Positions 35,429-44,100 of a stretch of 64,000 nucleotides of DNA are shown here, piece by piece. The notes under the pieces were generated by a model. It was not told the origin of the DNA, made no database searches, and was given only the letters and a program-made list of their open reading frames with translations. Made by a program: the position numbers and the translations under genes. The first letter of the stretch is position 1; every line of letters begins with the position of its first letter. Source of the DNA: Flavobacterium sp. SCGC AAA160-P02 (GTDB lineage: Bacteria > Bacteroidota > Bacteroidia > Flavobacteriales > Flavobacteriaceae); contig KB911146.1 in assembly GCA_000383355.1 (NCBI GenBank), positions 51,701 through 115,700 of the forward strand. Direction: 5' to 3'.

Positions 35429-36123
35429 TGAGAGTTTTAGCTATTATACCTGCAAGAGGAGGATCTAAAGGAGTGCCTGGTAAAAATATAAAATTACTGT
35501 CTGGTAAACCTTTAATTGAATATACGACTCAAGTAGCGCTACAATCTAAACTACTTACAAAAGTTTTAGTAAGTTCTGATGATGATAAAATAATTGAAGT
35601 AGCAAAAAACACAGGGGTAGAAGTTCCTTTTAAGCGTCCATCTAATTTATCCGAAGATGCAACACCTACATTACCAGTTATAAAACATGCATTAGCGTAT
35701 TATAAAAATATAGGAGAAGAGTTTGATGCTATTTGTCTATTACAAGTAACTAGTCCGTTTAGAACAGTTGATTTCTTAGACAATGCACTACAAAAATTCA
35801 TAAATGAAGGAGCAGATTCGTTAATTTCTGTTCAAAAAGTACCGCATGAATACAATCCACATTGGACATTTGAATTAAATGAAGAAGGGAATTTGAAAAT
35901 TGCCACAGGCGAAGAAAAAATTATTTCGAGAAGACAAGATTTGCCTACTACATATCATAGAGACGGAAGTATTTATATTACCAAAACAAGCATTATTGAA
36001 AAAGAAAACTCATTATACGGGGCAACTATTTCTTATGTAGAATCTCCAAAAGAGTTTTATGTAAATATTGATACGATGGAAGATTGGAGAAAAGCTGAAT
36101 TAGTATTGAAAAAAAATAAATAA
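35428..36123 (+). CDS. neuA: Acylneuraminate cytidylyltransferase (CMP-sialate synthetase)
   Basis: A 231-residue nucleotidyltransferase that activates the nine-carbon acid with CTP, giving the CMP-sugar donor for a transferase in this locus. The signature IIPARGGSKGVPGKNIK is at residues 5-21; further blocks are LVSSDDDKIIEVA, LLQVTSPFRT and HRDGSIYITK. No fused C-terminal phosphatase or esterase. Translationally coupled with neuC by a one-base overlap. Confidence 0.92.
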   Translation: MRVLAIIPARGGSKGVPGKNIKLLSGKPLIEYTTQVALQSKLLTKVLVSSDDDKIIEVAKNTGVEVPFKRPSNLSEDATPTLPVIKHALAYYKNIGEEFDAICLLQVTSPFRTVDFLDNALQKFINEGADSLISVQKVPHEYNPHWTFELNEEGNLKIATGEEKIISRRQDLPTTYHRDGSIYITKTSIIEKENSLYGATISYVESPKEFYVNIDTMEDWRKAELVLKKNK

Positions 36124-36141
36124 CCTAAAACACTAAAATAA

Positions 36142-37566
36142 ATGTTATTTAACTCCTTAGAATTTTTATTGTTTTTACCTACAGTATTCATACTGTATTG
36201 GTTTGTTTTTAAGAAGATTACTACCCAAAATATTCTCATATTAGTATCAAGTTACGTCTTTTATGGATGGTGGGATTGGCGATTTTTATCGTTAATTTTA
36301 ATTAGCACCCTCATTGACTATACAATAGGCTTACAGTTAAGAAAGACAAGCAATTTACAAAGACGAAAATTATTATTAAGTTTTAGTCTTGTTTTTAACT
36401 TAGGGATGCTTGGGTTTTTTAAGTATTACAATTTTTTTGTTGATAGTTGGATTGAAGCATGGAGTAACATTGGAGTTACAATGCATGCAAGTTCATTAAA
36501 TATTATATTACCAGTAGGGATTTCATTTTATACATTTCAAACCCTTAGTTATACCATAGATATTTATAGAAAAAAGTTAGAACCGACAAAAGACTTTATC
36601 GCTTTTGCTTCATTTGTGTCTTTTTTTCCTCAATTAGTTGCTGGGCCTATAGAAAGAGCAACAAATTTATTACCTCAGTTTTACAAAAAGAGAACGTTTA
36701 ATTACGATTATGCGGTTTCTGGAATGAAATTAATTCTATGGGGACTGGTGAAAAAAGTAGTTATAGCAGATTCTTGTGCCATTTTTGTAAATAAAATATT
36801 TGAAAATTACCAAGATGAATCAGGATTAGCTCTTTGTATGGGAGCTATTTATTTTGCTTTTCAGATTTATTGTGATTTTTCTGGTTATTCAGATATTGCA
36901 ATAGGTACTTCTAGATTATTTGGGTTTAAATTGATGCGTAATTTTAACTATCCGTATTTTTCAAGAGATATTGCAGAATTTTGGAGACGCTGGCATATTT
37001 CACTGAGTACGTGGTTTAGAGATTATTTATATATTCCTTTAGGAGGCTCTAGGGGTAATAAATGGTTTCAATTAAGAAATGTATTTGCTATTTTTTTAGT
37101 GAGCGGTTTTTGGCATGGAGCCAATTGGACATTTATAGTTTGGGGAGGATTAAATGCTCTATTCTTTATACCACTTTTGTTAACCAATAAAAACAGAAAT
37201 AATTTAGATGAAGTAGCATCTAATAGTGTCTTACCTAATGTAAAGGAATTGTTTCAAATTTTACTCACCTTTGGTTTGACCACATTTGCCTGGATTTTTT
37301 TTAGAGCAGAATCTATTACAGACGCCATGCTTTATATTCAACAAATCTCAGATTTTTCTAATTTTGTGCCTGATGTAATTCGACATAAAAAAGTGATTCC
37401 ATTGCTATTTTTGTTTATCATTTTAGAGTGGTTTTCTAGAAAACAAGAATATGCTATTGTTTTGGATAAAAAGTACAGAACGGTATTTTACATGTTGTTT
37501 GCTTTTATGATTTTGTATTATTCTTCAGTAGAAGAGAAGTCATCATTTATATATTTTCAATTTTAA
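36142..37566 (+). CDS. MBOAT family membrane-bound O-acyltransferase (AlgI-like)
   Basis: A 474-residue protein with about 10-12 membrane helices. The MBOAT signatures are clear: FWRRWHISLSTWFRDYLYIPL (about residues 276-296) and the catalytic histidine in GFWHGANWTFIVWGG. GPIERATNLLPQF is also typical. AlgI/PatA-like members move acyl groups, usually acetyl, across the inner membrane for O-acylation of extracellular glycans. They usually pair with an SGNH-type partner, and two such genes follow. It is directly after neuA, so acylation of the sialic-type sugar or another residue is a reasonable inference. Confidence 0.9.
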   Translation: MLFNSLEFLLFLPTVFILYWFVFKKITTQNILILVSSYVFYGWWDWRFLSLILISTLIDYTIGLQLRKTSNLQRRKLLLSFSLVFNLGMLGFFKYYNFFVDSWIEAWSNIGVTMHASSLNIILPVGISFYTFQTLSYTIDIYRKKLEPTKDFIAFASFVSFFPQLVAGPIERATNLLPQFYKKRTFNYDYAVSGMKLILWGLVKKVVIADSCAIFVNKIFENYQDESGLALCMGAIYFAFQIYCDFSGYSDIAIGTSRLFGFKLMRNFNYPYFSRDIAEFWRRWHISLSTWFRDYLYIPLGGSRGNKWFQLRNVFAIFLVSGFWHGANWTFIVWGGLNALFFIPLLLTNKNRNNLDEVASNSVLPNVKELFQILLTFGLTTFAWIFFRAESITDAMLYIQQISDFSNFVPDVIRHKKVIPLLFLFIILEWFSRKQEYAIVLDKKYRTVFYMLFAFMILYYSSVEEKSSFIYFQF

Positions 37567-37574
37567 AGACGTAA

Positions 37575-38492
37575 ATGAGAAAATTTATACATAAAACACT
37601 CATTTTGGTAATTGGAATTTTATCCAGTTATATATTTTTAGGTTTTTTTGCAGATGGATATACTGACCCATTTTATTTACGATTTACAAGTCCAAAACAA
37701 AAATCATTAATTATAGGTACATCAAGAGCTGCGCAAGGAATTAGACCAAGTATAATGGATTCAGTTTTAGATGCCAAAAGGTTTAATACTCCAATTTATA
37801 ATTTTGCTTTTACAATTCTTCATAGTCCGTATGGAAAAACATATTATAATGCAATAGATTCTAAACTCGTTAAGGATAATTTTAATGGATTATTTATTGT
37901 AGCTGTTGACCCTTGGTCAATTTCATTGAGAACCAATTTAAATTATGATATAGAAAGTAAAAAAGAACTTTCTAAGCTTACATATTTTAATATGAATCCA
38001 AATTATGATTATTTAATGAATGCATATAAAAGTTCAATGTTTAACTTATTGCCAAATAAATTTATAAAAGATGAATCTTTATTTCTTCACTCTAATGGAT
38101 GGTTAGAGGTAACTATAAATATGGATAAGTATGTATTAAAAAAACGCACAATGTCTAAAATAAAGACCTATGAAGAGGGGAGTAAAACAAATAAAATTTC
38201 AAATAAAAGAATTGATTGGTTAGAAAGAACTATTCGCCTATTAGAAAAACAAGGAAAAGTAGTTTTGTTTCGTATTCCAGTTCACAAAGAAATTTTAACG
38301 ATAGAAAATAAAATATGTAAAAGCTTTGATTCAATTATAAAAACTAAATTTAATGACATACCATATTTAAATTATAAGACAGAGGTGGCTAATTATACTT
38401 TTATTGACGGAAATCATTTATATAAAGAATCTGGGAAAAAGTTTTCTGAGAAACTAGCAAAAGATATTAATCAACTATTTATTAATGAATAG
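37575..38492 (+). CDS. Membrane-anchored SGNH-like protein (putative partner of the O-acyltransferase)
   Basis: A 305-residue protein with one N-terminal membrane helix (about residues 9-26); the rest is likely periplasmic. A serine motif, SLIIGTSRAAQGI, with Ser50 follows the first beta strand. A D278-x-x-H281 motif lies near the C-terminus (FIDGNHLYKESGKKF). This serine/late D-x-x-H layout is that of SGNH/GDSL esterases and of DltD/AlgX-type acyltransferase partners. No family name is certain. Its end overlaps the next SGNH-like gene by 8 bases. Confidence 0.7.
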   Translation: MRKFIHKTLILVIGILSSYIFLGFFADGYTDPFYLRFTSPKQKSLIIGTSRAAQGIRPSIMDSVLDAKRFNTPIYNFAFTILHSPYGKTYYNAIDSKLVKDNFNGLFIVAVDPWSISLRTNLNYDIESKKELSKLTYFNMNPNYDYLMNAYKSSMFNLLPNKFIKDESLFLHSNGWLEVTINMDKYVLKKRTMSKIKTYEEGSKTNKISNKRIDWLERTIRLLEKQGKVVLFRIPVHKEILTIENKICKSFDSIIKTKFNDIPYLNYKTEVANYTFIDGNHLYKESGKKFSEKLAKDINQLFINE

Positions 38493-39425
38493 ATTTCTTA
38501 AAAACATATTATTAAAATTAATAATACTCCTATTTTTCATTAGTTTGATTGTAGGTGGGGCTTTTTATTTCAATTACAATCATAAAATAGATTATCCAGC
38601 AGCCATTATAAATAAATATCAGAGACTAGATTCATTAAAAAAGACGGCTAAAATTATTATTTGTGGAGGATCTAGTTCTTCGTATAGCATTGATAGTGAA
38701 TTGCTTGAAAAAACTTTAAAAAACCTGTAGTAAATACCAGTTTGGCAATGAGCTTAGGAAGTAAATTTCATTTAAATATTACAAAAGATTATTTACATAA
38801 AGGAGACGTTATTTTATATATTCCAGAGTATGAGTATTATTATGGAAAAGAAAATGGAGATGATTTTTTATACACAACAGCTTTTTATTATCCTAAAGTT
38901 GTAAAAGATTTTACTACTAAACAAAAAGATGCTTTTTTTGAAAAAGCTTTTCGACTATCAATAGAATATTATATCGGGGCTTTAAATAAAAAGAATGACA
39001 AAGGAAATAAATCATTACAATACAAAAGAGAATCGTATGATTATTTAGGAGATAATATTAGTTTACGTTCTTCAATAAATTCAAAAATAGAAGTAACATT
39101 AAAAAATAGATACCAAAAATTAAAAAGCAAGAAAGTAAGTAAAGAGTTTATTATTTTTTTAAAAAAGATTAATGCTGAGTATGTTAAAAAAGGAATTACA
39201 TTATTAATTACATACCCACCATTAGAAAAATCACAGTTTGATAATCGGTTTTTGAAAGATATTGATAAAGTTAAAAGAGAAACTGGAATTACATTTTTTG
39301 GTAATCCTAATGATTATCTATATAGCGCTGATTTATTTTACGATAGCAGTTATCATCTTAACGGAAAAGGAAGGATTTTGCGTACAAAAAAATTGATTAA
39401 AACCCTTAAAGAACAATTGAATTAA
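38485..39425 (+). pseudogene. Second SGNH-like membrane-anchored protein, frameshifted at an A6 run
   Basis: The frame from ATG 38485 has a membrane helix (about residues 9-28) and the serine block IIICGGSSSSYSID (Ser63-66), then stops at 38730. The adjacent frame continues directly with VVNTSLAMSLGSKFHLNI and ends at 39425 with the late motif FYDSSYHLNGKG, the expected D...H of an SGNH fold. Adding one A in the run at 38718-38723 (or at 38708-38713) joins both into about 313 residues. As written, the catalytic serine and histidine lie on separate peptides, so the product should be inactive unless slippage restores the frame. Confidence 0.75.
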
Positions 39426-39427
39426 AA

Positions 39428-41140
39428 ATGTGTGGAATAGCTGGAATTATAGGAAAAAATGCTTCAAAAGATGTTTTATTGAAGATGACAAATACTCAGA
39501 AGCATCGTGGACCTGATTATACAGGTTTTTGGTTAGATGAAAATGTTTGTTTTGGTCATAATAGGTTGTCTATTATTGATTTATCAGAAAATGCAAATCA
39601 ACCTTTTCAAGATGAAGAAGAACGATATCAATTAATTTTTAATGGAGAAATATATAATTATCTTGAATTAAAGAATGAACTAGATTATAATTTTGTGACA
39701 AGCTCTGATACCGAAGTTCTATTTGCTGCTTACCTAAAATGGGGAAAGGCTTGTTTAAATAAGTTAAATGGAATGTTCTCTTTTGCCGTATGGGATTCTG
39801 TTGATAAAAAATTATTTGCAGCCAGAGATCGTTTTGGTGTCAAGCCATTTTATTACCATCAATCAGAAGATACGCTCTATTTTTCATCAGAAATAAAAAC
39901 CTTACACTCGGCTGGCATTGAAAAAGAGCCAAATAAGAAGGTCTGGGCAAATTATTTTTCATTTGGTAGTTACGGAATGCCACATGAAACATTTTGGAAA
40001 CATATTGATCAACTTCCAGGAGGACATTGTTTAGAATTCGAAAAGAATACATTAAAAATAGAGAAATGGTATTTCTTTGAGAAAGAGATTGAAAAGCACA
40101 AAGAAAAATTATCTTATGAAGAGATTAAAAATAAGTATATAGTTCTCCTTAAAGATAGTATTAAATTACGATTTAGAGCAGATGTATCTGTTGGATTTAA
40201 TGTGAGTGGTGGTTTAGATAGCTCTGCATTATTAGCTTTCGTAAATCAACAAGAAAATAAAGAAAATATAAAAGCATTTACTTTTTATACGAATGATGAT
40301 AGATATGATGAATTACCTTGGGTTGAAGAAATGATTTCTTTAACAAAAAATTCGCTACAGAAAGTATTATTAAAACCTGAAGAGGTAAAAGAATTAGCAG
40401 CTAAAATTGATTACCATCAAGATGAACCTTATGGAGGAATACCAACCTTAGCATATGCAAAAATATTTGAAAAAGCAAGAGCAAAAAACACGTTAGTATT
40501 ATTAGATGGTCAGGGAATGGATGAACAATGGGCAGGCTACGATTATTATCTTCAAAAAAATGAAGCTACAATACAAGGGGTAAAGAAATCTCCTTTTAAA
40601 AAAGAAGTTTTGTCTAAAGAAATGATTGCTTTGTCTCAAAAACCAATATATCCTAAACCATTTAGAGATGAGCTTTTAAACAAGCAATATAGAGATTTAT
40701 TTTACACAAAAATACCAAGAGCTTTGCGTTTTAACGATCGTGTATCTATGGCATATAGTACAGAATTAAGAGAGCCTTTTTTAGATTATAGGTTGGTTGA
40801 ACTTGCTTTTGCACAGCCATTAGAGTATAAAATAAAAGACGGAATTCAAAAATATGTATTGAGAGATATTGTGTCAGAATATTTAAGTGATTCAATTACA
40901 TACGCTCCCAAAAGACCTTTACAAACACCGCAAAGAGAATGGTTAGCTAATGAACTGCATGAATTGGTAGATAAAAAAATAGAAAAAATAGAAAAATCAA
41001 ACTATAAATCTTGGTTTGATATAGAAGAACTAAAAAAGGAGTGGCAAAATTATGTAGAAGGAGACAATCAGTCTAGTTTTCATATTTGGCAGTGGTTAAG
41101 TCTAAGTACTTATATTGATAATACTGATTTGTGTAAATGA
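39428..41140 (+). CDS. asnB: Asparagine synthase-type glutamine amidotransferase
   Basis: A 570-residue protein with an N-terminal class II glutaminase domain (Cys2 of MCGIAGIIG, RGPDYTGFW, FNGEIYNY, RDRFGVKPFYY) and a C-terminal ATP-dependent synthetase domain (SGGLDSSALLAF, LDGQGMDEQWAGYDYY). It could make asparagine, but its place inside a polysaccharide locus suggests amidation of a uronic or similar acidic sugar, as is known for AsnB-like genes in O-antigen clusters. It overlaps the next gene by 4 bases. Which acceptor it uses cannot be seen from sequence. Confidence 0.88.
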   Translation: MCGIAGIIGKNASKDVLLKMTNTQKHRGPDYTGFWLDENVCFGHNRLSIIDLSENANQPFQDEEERYQLIFNGEIYNYLELKNELDYNFVTSSDTEVLFAAYLKWGKACLNKLNGMFSFAVWDSVDKKLFAARDRFGVKPFYYHQSEDTLYFSSEIKTLHSAGIEKEPNKKVWANYFSFGSYGMPHETFWKHIDQLPGGHCLEFEKNTLKIEKWYFFEKEIEKHKEKLSYEEIKNKYIVLLKDSIKLRFRADVSVGFNVSGGLDSSALLAFVNQQENKENIKAFTFYTNDDRYDELPWVEEMISLTKNSLQKVLLKPEEVKELAAKIDYHQDEPYGGIPTLAYAKIFEKARAKNTLVLLDGQGMDEQWAGYDYYLQKNEATIQGVKKSPFKKEVLSKEMIALSQKPIYPKPFRDELLNKQYRDLFYTKIPRALRFNDRVSMAYSTELREPFLDYRLVELAFAQPLEYKIKDGIQKYVLRDIVSEYLSDSITYAPKRPLQTPQREWLANELHELVDKKIEKIEKSNYKSWFDIEELKKEWQNYVEGDNQSSFHIWQWLSLSTYIDNTDLCK

Positions 41141-42519
41141 AAAAATTAGTAATTATACTACCTAGAGGTGAATCTATTAAGAATTTTGTGTATTCTGGAA
41201 TTACTGATGCTTTGAGGTCTCATTTTCAAATCACCTTTTTTTCTGTAGTGCCAAACAAAGAAATTAAAGAATATTTAATGTCTAAATGTGATAACTTTTA
41301 TGAGCTTAAAGATAGTAATTATCAAAATACATATGCAAAAGAAATAAAAAAAATATTACAAATTGCACATATTAAAAAATTAAATTCTGTTACGGGTAAT
41401 TTAAAAATAGCAAAAGATGATATCCAAAGTAGAAAGAATTTAAGATTTAATATACTTAGAAAACTTAGAAAATTTATTGCCTTTTTTTACTATTCACAAA
41501 AGGGTTTGATTAGGTTAACGAATCACTTTACAAAAGCCAACTTTAATAACCAAAAAGTAAAAGAATACGAATTTTTTCTGAAAGAGATTACTCCAGATTT
41601 GGTCTTTAATACTTCACATATTCATAATGTAATTTCCCTAGATTTAATGTATGCTGTTAAAAAGTTAAAAATTAAATCTGCTACATTCTTATTTTCTTGG
41701 GATAACCTAACCTCTCAAGGAAGAATTTTACCAAGCTATGACATTTATTTTACATGGAATCAAAAAATTAAAGAGGATTTATTAAGATTATATCCAGCAA
41801 TTCAAAAGCAAAATGTTTTTGTAACTGGTACGCCTCAGTTTGATTTTCATTTCAATGATGATTTTATAGATTCAAAAGAAAAATTATATGATTTTTTAAA
41901 AATCTCTTATGATAAAAAAATCATTTTATATTCAACTGGTATGGCTTACTACACTCCTAAAGAACACGTCATTGTTAAAGAGATAGAAAAAGTACTCAGA
42001 AATATTAATGATGACTTGCAACTAGTTGTTCGGATTTACGCTAAAGATAATAATACTGAATATTATAAATTAAGAGAAAATAATAAAAGTATTATCATAC
42101 CAGATCACTTCTGGGAATTAAATCATCTAACACCAACAATAAAAGACATAACACTATTTAATAGTTTAATCAATCATTGCAGTATTGGAATAAATGTTGC
42201 TTCTACAGTTAGTTTAGACCTTGTAATTTTAAATAAACCAGTTATCAATATTGCTTTTAATCCGCCGGGGGAAAATATTTACCCAAATGATTATGAGAAG
42301 ATTTATGACTTTGATCATTACAAACCAATTATTGAAAGTAAGGCAATATCTTTGGTAAAGAATACTAAAGAATTAGAAAAAGAGTTGAAAACATATATAA
42401 GAAACCCAAGTTATTTACAGGAAGAAAGAAAAAATCTTGTAAATAAATTTTTTGGTGATGAGTTTAAGAAGGATAAAACTCAAATATTTACAACAATTTT
42501 TAATGAACTCATACCCTAA
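41137..42519 (+). CDS. Unrecognised GT-B-like protein of the polysaccharide locus
   Basis: A 460-residue soluble protein with no signal peptide. The first half is lysine-rich, and the second half has a Rossmann-like pattern: FLFSWDNLTSQGRILPSYD, VFVTGTPQFDFHF, KIILYSTGMAYYTPKEH and a late NVASTVSLDLVILNKPVIN. This resembles the donor half of GT-B enzymes such as CDP-glycerol/glycerophosphotransferase-like or UDP-epimerase-like proteins, but no family is certain. The gene overlaps asnB by 4 bases and is 3 bases from the next transferase. Most likely it adds a sugar or polyol unit to the glycan. Confidence 0.55.
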   Translation: MKKLVIILPRGESIKNFVYSGITDALRSHFQITFFSVVPNKEIKEYLMSKCDNFYELKDSNYQNTYAKEIKKILQIAHIKKLNSVTGNLKIAKDDIQSRKNLRFNILRKLRKFIAFFYYSQKGLIRLTNHFTKANFNNQKVKEYEFFLKEITPDLVFNTSHIHNVISLDLMYAVKKLKIKSATFLFSWDNLTSQGRILPSYDIYFTWNQKIKEDLLRLYPAIQKQNVFVTGTPQFDFHFNDDFIDSKEKLYDFLKISYDKKIILYSTGMAYYTPKEHVIVKEIEKVLRNINDDLQLVVRIYAKDNNTEYYKLRENNKSIIIPDHFWELNHLTPTIKDITLFNSLINHCSIGINVASTVSLDLVILNKPVINIAFNPPGENIYPNDYEKIYDFDHYKPIIESKAISLVKNTKELEKELKTYIRNPSYLQEERKNLVNKFFGDEFKKDKTQIFTTIFNELIP

Positions 42520-42522
42520 TTA

Positions 42523-44100
42523 ATGAACGTAACAATTACTTTAGTAATATTTAATGAAATCTCAAACATTGAATGGGAATTTGGATCTAAATATTCAATA
42601 GATTATTCTGTAAAGTCTTTGCTTTCTATAAGAGAAGAGATTTTAAAAGATACTTCAGATTATATTTTATTTTGGGATTGTACGAATCCAATTCCAAAAA
42701 AAGAAACTATTGAAAAAGTTTTGAAAACTAATGGAAATCTATGGCATATTGGAACTAAATTAGGACTAAATGCAAAACCATACTTATTAGATTTTATTCA
42801 ACCAACAAGCATGCTTCATTTAAATATAAGTTCTACAATTACTCATAGTTCTTGGAAGAATACATTTAAAGGGTGTTTACTAGAAAAAAGAGTCTTTACA
42901 AATGTTACTATCTCCAACTATTCAAATTCTTTAGATATCATAGGATTAGATTTTGGTTACAATGCTATGAAATCGGGGGTAATAACTAGATATTCGGTAA
43001 TATTATCAGATGCAATCAAAGAGACTTCTAACAATCTAAGAAAATTAGATGAATTATTATTTATTAGAAATAATTTTGATAGAAAAGCTTTTTTTTGGAG
43101 CTACTTATTGTCTTTTTTTAAAATATCAACATTTACTTTTTTCAAAGCTTATATAAATAAAGAAAACTATAGCGAGAATATTTTTAATCAAGATGCATTT
43201 CAAGATGTATTAAAAGACAAAGATCTTTCTGTATCAATTGTTATTGCAACACTTGAGCGTTATCATTATTTAGAGAAAGAATTAGAAGAATTAAGGTTGC
43301 TTGAACCAGCAATGAAAGAAATAATAATTGTAGATCAAACCCCAAAAGAAAAAAGAAGTAAAGAGTTTTTACAATCTTTTGATGATTTACCTATAGTTTA
43401 TTTAGAAACAGATAAAATTGGACAATGTACTGCTAGAAATAAAGGAATAGAAGTCGCAAAAAGTAAGTTTATTTGGTTTTTAGATGATGATATGGAAGAA
43501 ATTCCAACAAATTATTTGGAAAAACATTTGATAACTATTTATTCAATGAATGCAGATATTTCTTGTGGAATACCGGATGAAATAGGAACAAATTATATTG
43601 ATAGATCCATTCCGAAAATTGAATTATCAGATGGTTTTCCAACAAATGATGTTTTGGTAAAAACAGATTTTTTATTAGATGCTGGTGGTTTTGACGTGAA
43701 AATGGATCAAAAACAAAGTGAAGACCAAGAAATAGGATTGAGATTGATGAAAAACGGAGCATTAAGTGTGAAAAATAATCAATTAAGAATTGTGCATTTA
43801 AGAGCAAATAGGGGAGGGTTGAGAAACCATAATGTTAGGAAAATAACTTTTGCGTCATCAAGAAAAAGTGTATTTCAAAGACGATTTTTACATTATTCTG
43901 AAATTTATTTAAACTTAAAACATTTTTCAAAAGAGCAAGTACTAAAATCTTTGCTTTTAAATATTAGAGGAACTTTTATTATACATGATGGAATTTTTAA
44001 AAAATTTTTAAAATTTTTATTTTCGTTACTCATTTTACCAAATACTTTATTAGTATTGAACAGAAGATTAAAACAAGCAAAAATGATGATGAATGATTAA
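42523..44100 (+). CDS. Two-domain family 2 glycosyltransferase
   Basis: A 525-residue protein. Residues about 230-440 form a GT-A domain: SVSIVIATLERYHYLEKELE, EIIIVDQTP, CTARNKGIEVAKSKFIWFLDDDM with the D-x-D metal site, and EDQEIGLRLMKNGA. The first 220 residues (NVTITLVIFNEISNIEWEF, DYILFWDCTNPIPKKE) look like a degenerate second GT-A-like domain without an obvious D-x-D. A basic, partly hydrophobic C-terminus (LKFLFSLLILPNTLLVLNRR) may anchor it to the inner membrane. It overlaps the next gene by 8 bases. Confidence 0.75.
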   Translation: MNVTITLVIFNEISNIEWEFGSKYSIDYSVKSLLSIREEILKDTSDYILFWDCTNPIPKKETIEKVLKTNGNLWHIGTKLGLNAKPYLLDFIQPTSMLHLNISSTITHSSWKNTFKGCLLEKRVFTNVTISNYSNSLDIIGLDFGYNAMKSGVITRYSVILSDAIKETSNNLRKLDELLFIRNNFDRKAFFWSYLLSFFKISTFTFFKAYINKENYSENIFNQDAFQDVLKDKDLSVSIVIATLERYHYLEKELEELRLLEPAMKEIIIVDQTPKEKRSKEFLQSFDDLPIVYLETDKIGQCTARNKGIEVAKSKFIWFLDDDMEEIPTNYLEKHLITIYSMNADISCGIPDEIGTNYIDRSIPKIELSDGFPTNDVLVKTDFLLDAGGFDVKMDQKQSEDQEIGLRLMKNGALSVKNNQLRIVHLRANRGGLRNHNVRKITFASSRKSVFQRRFLHYSEIYLNLKHFSKEQVLKSLLLNIRGTFIIHDGIFKKFLKFLFSLLILPNTLLVLNRRLKQAKMMMND

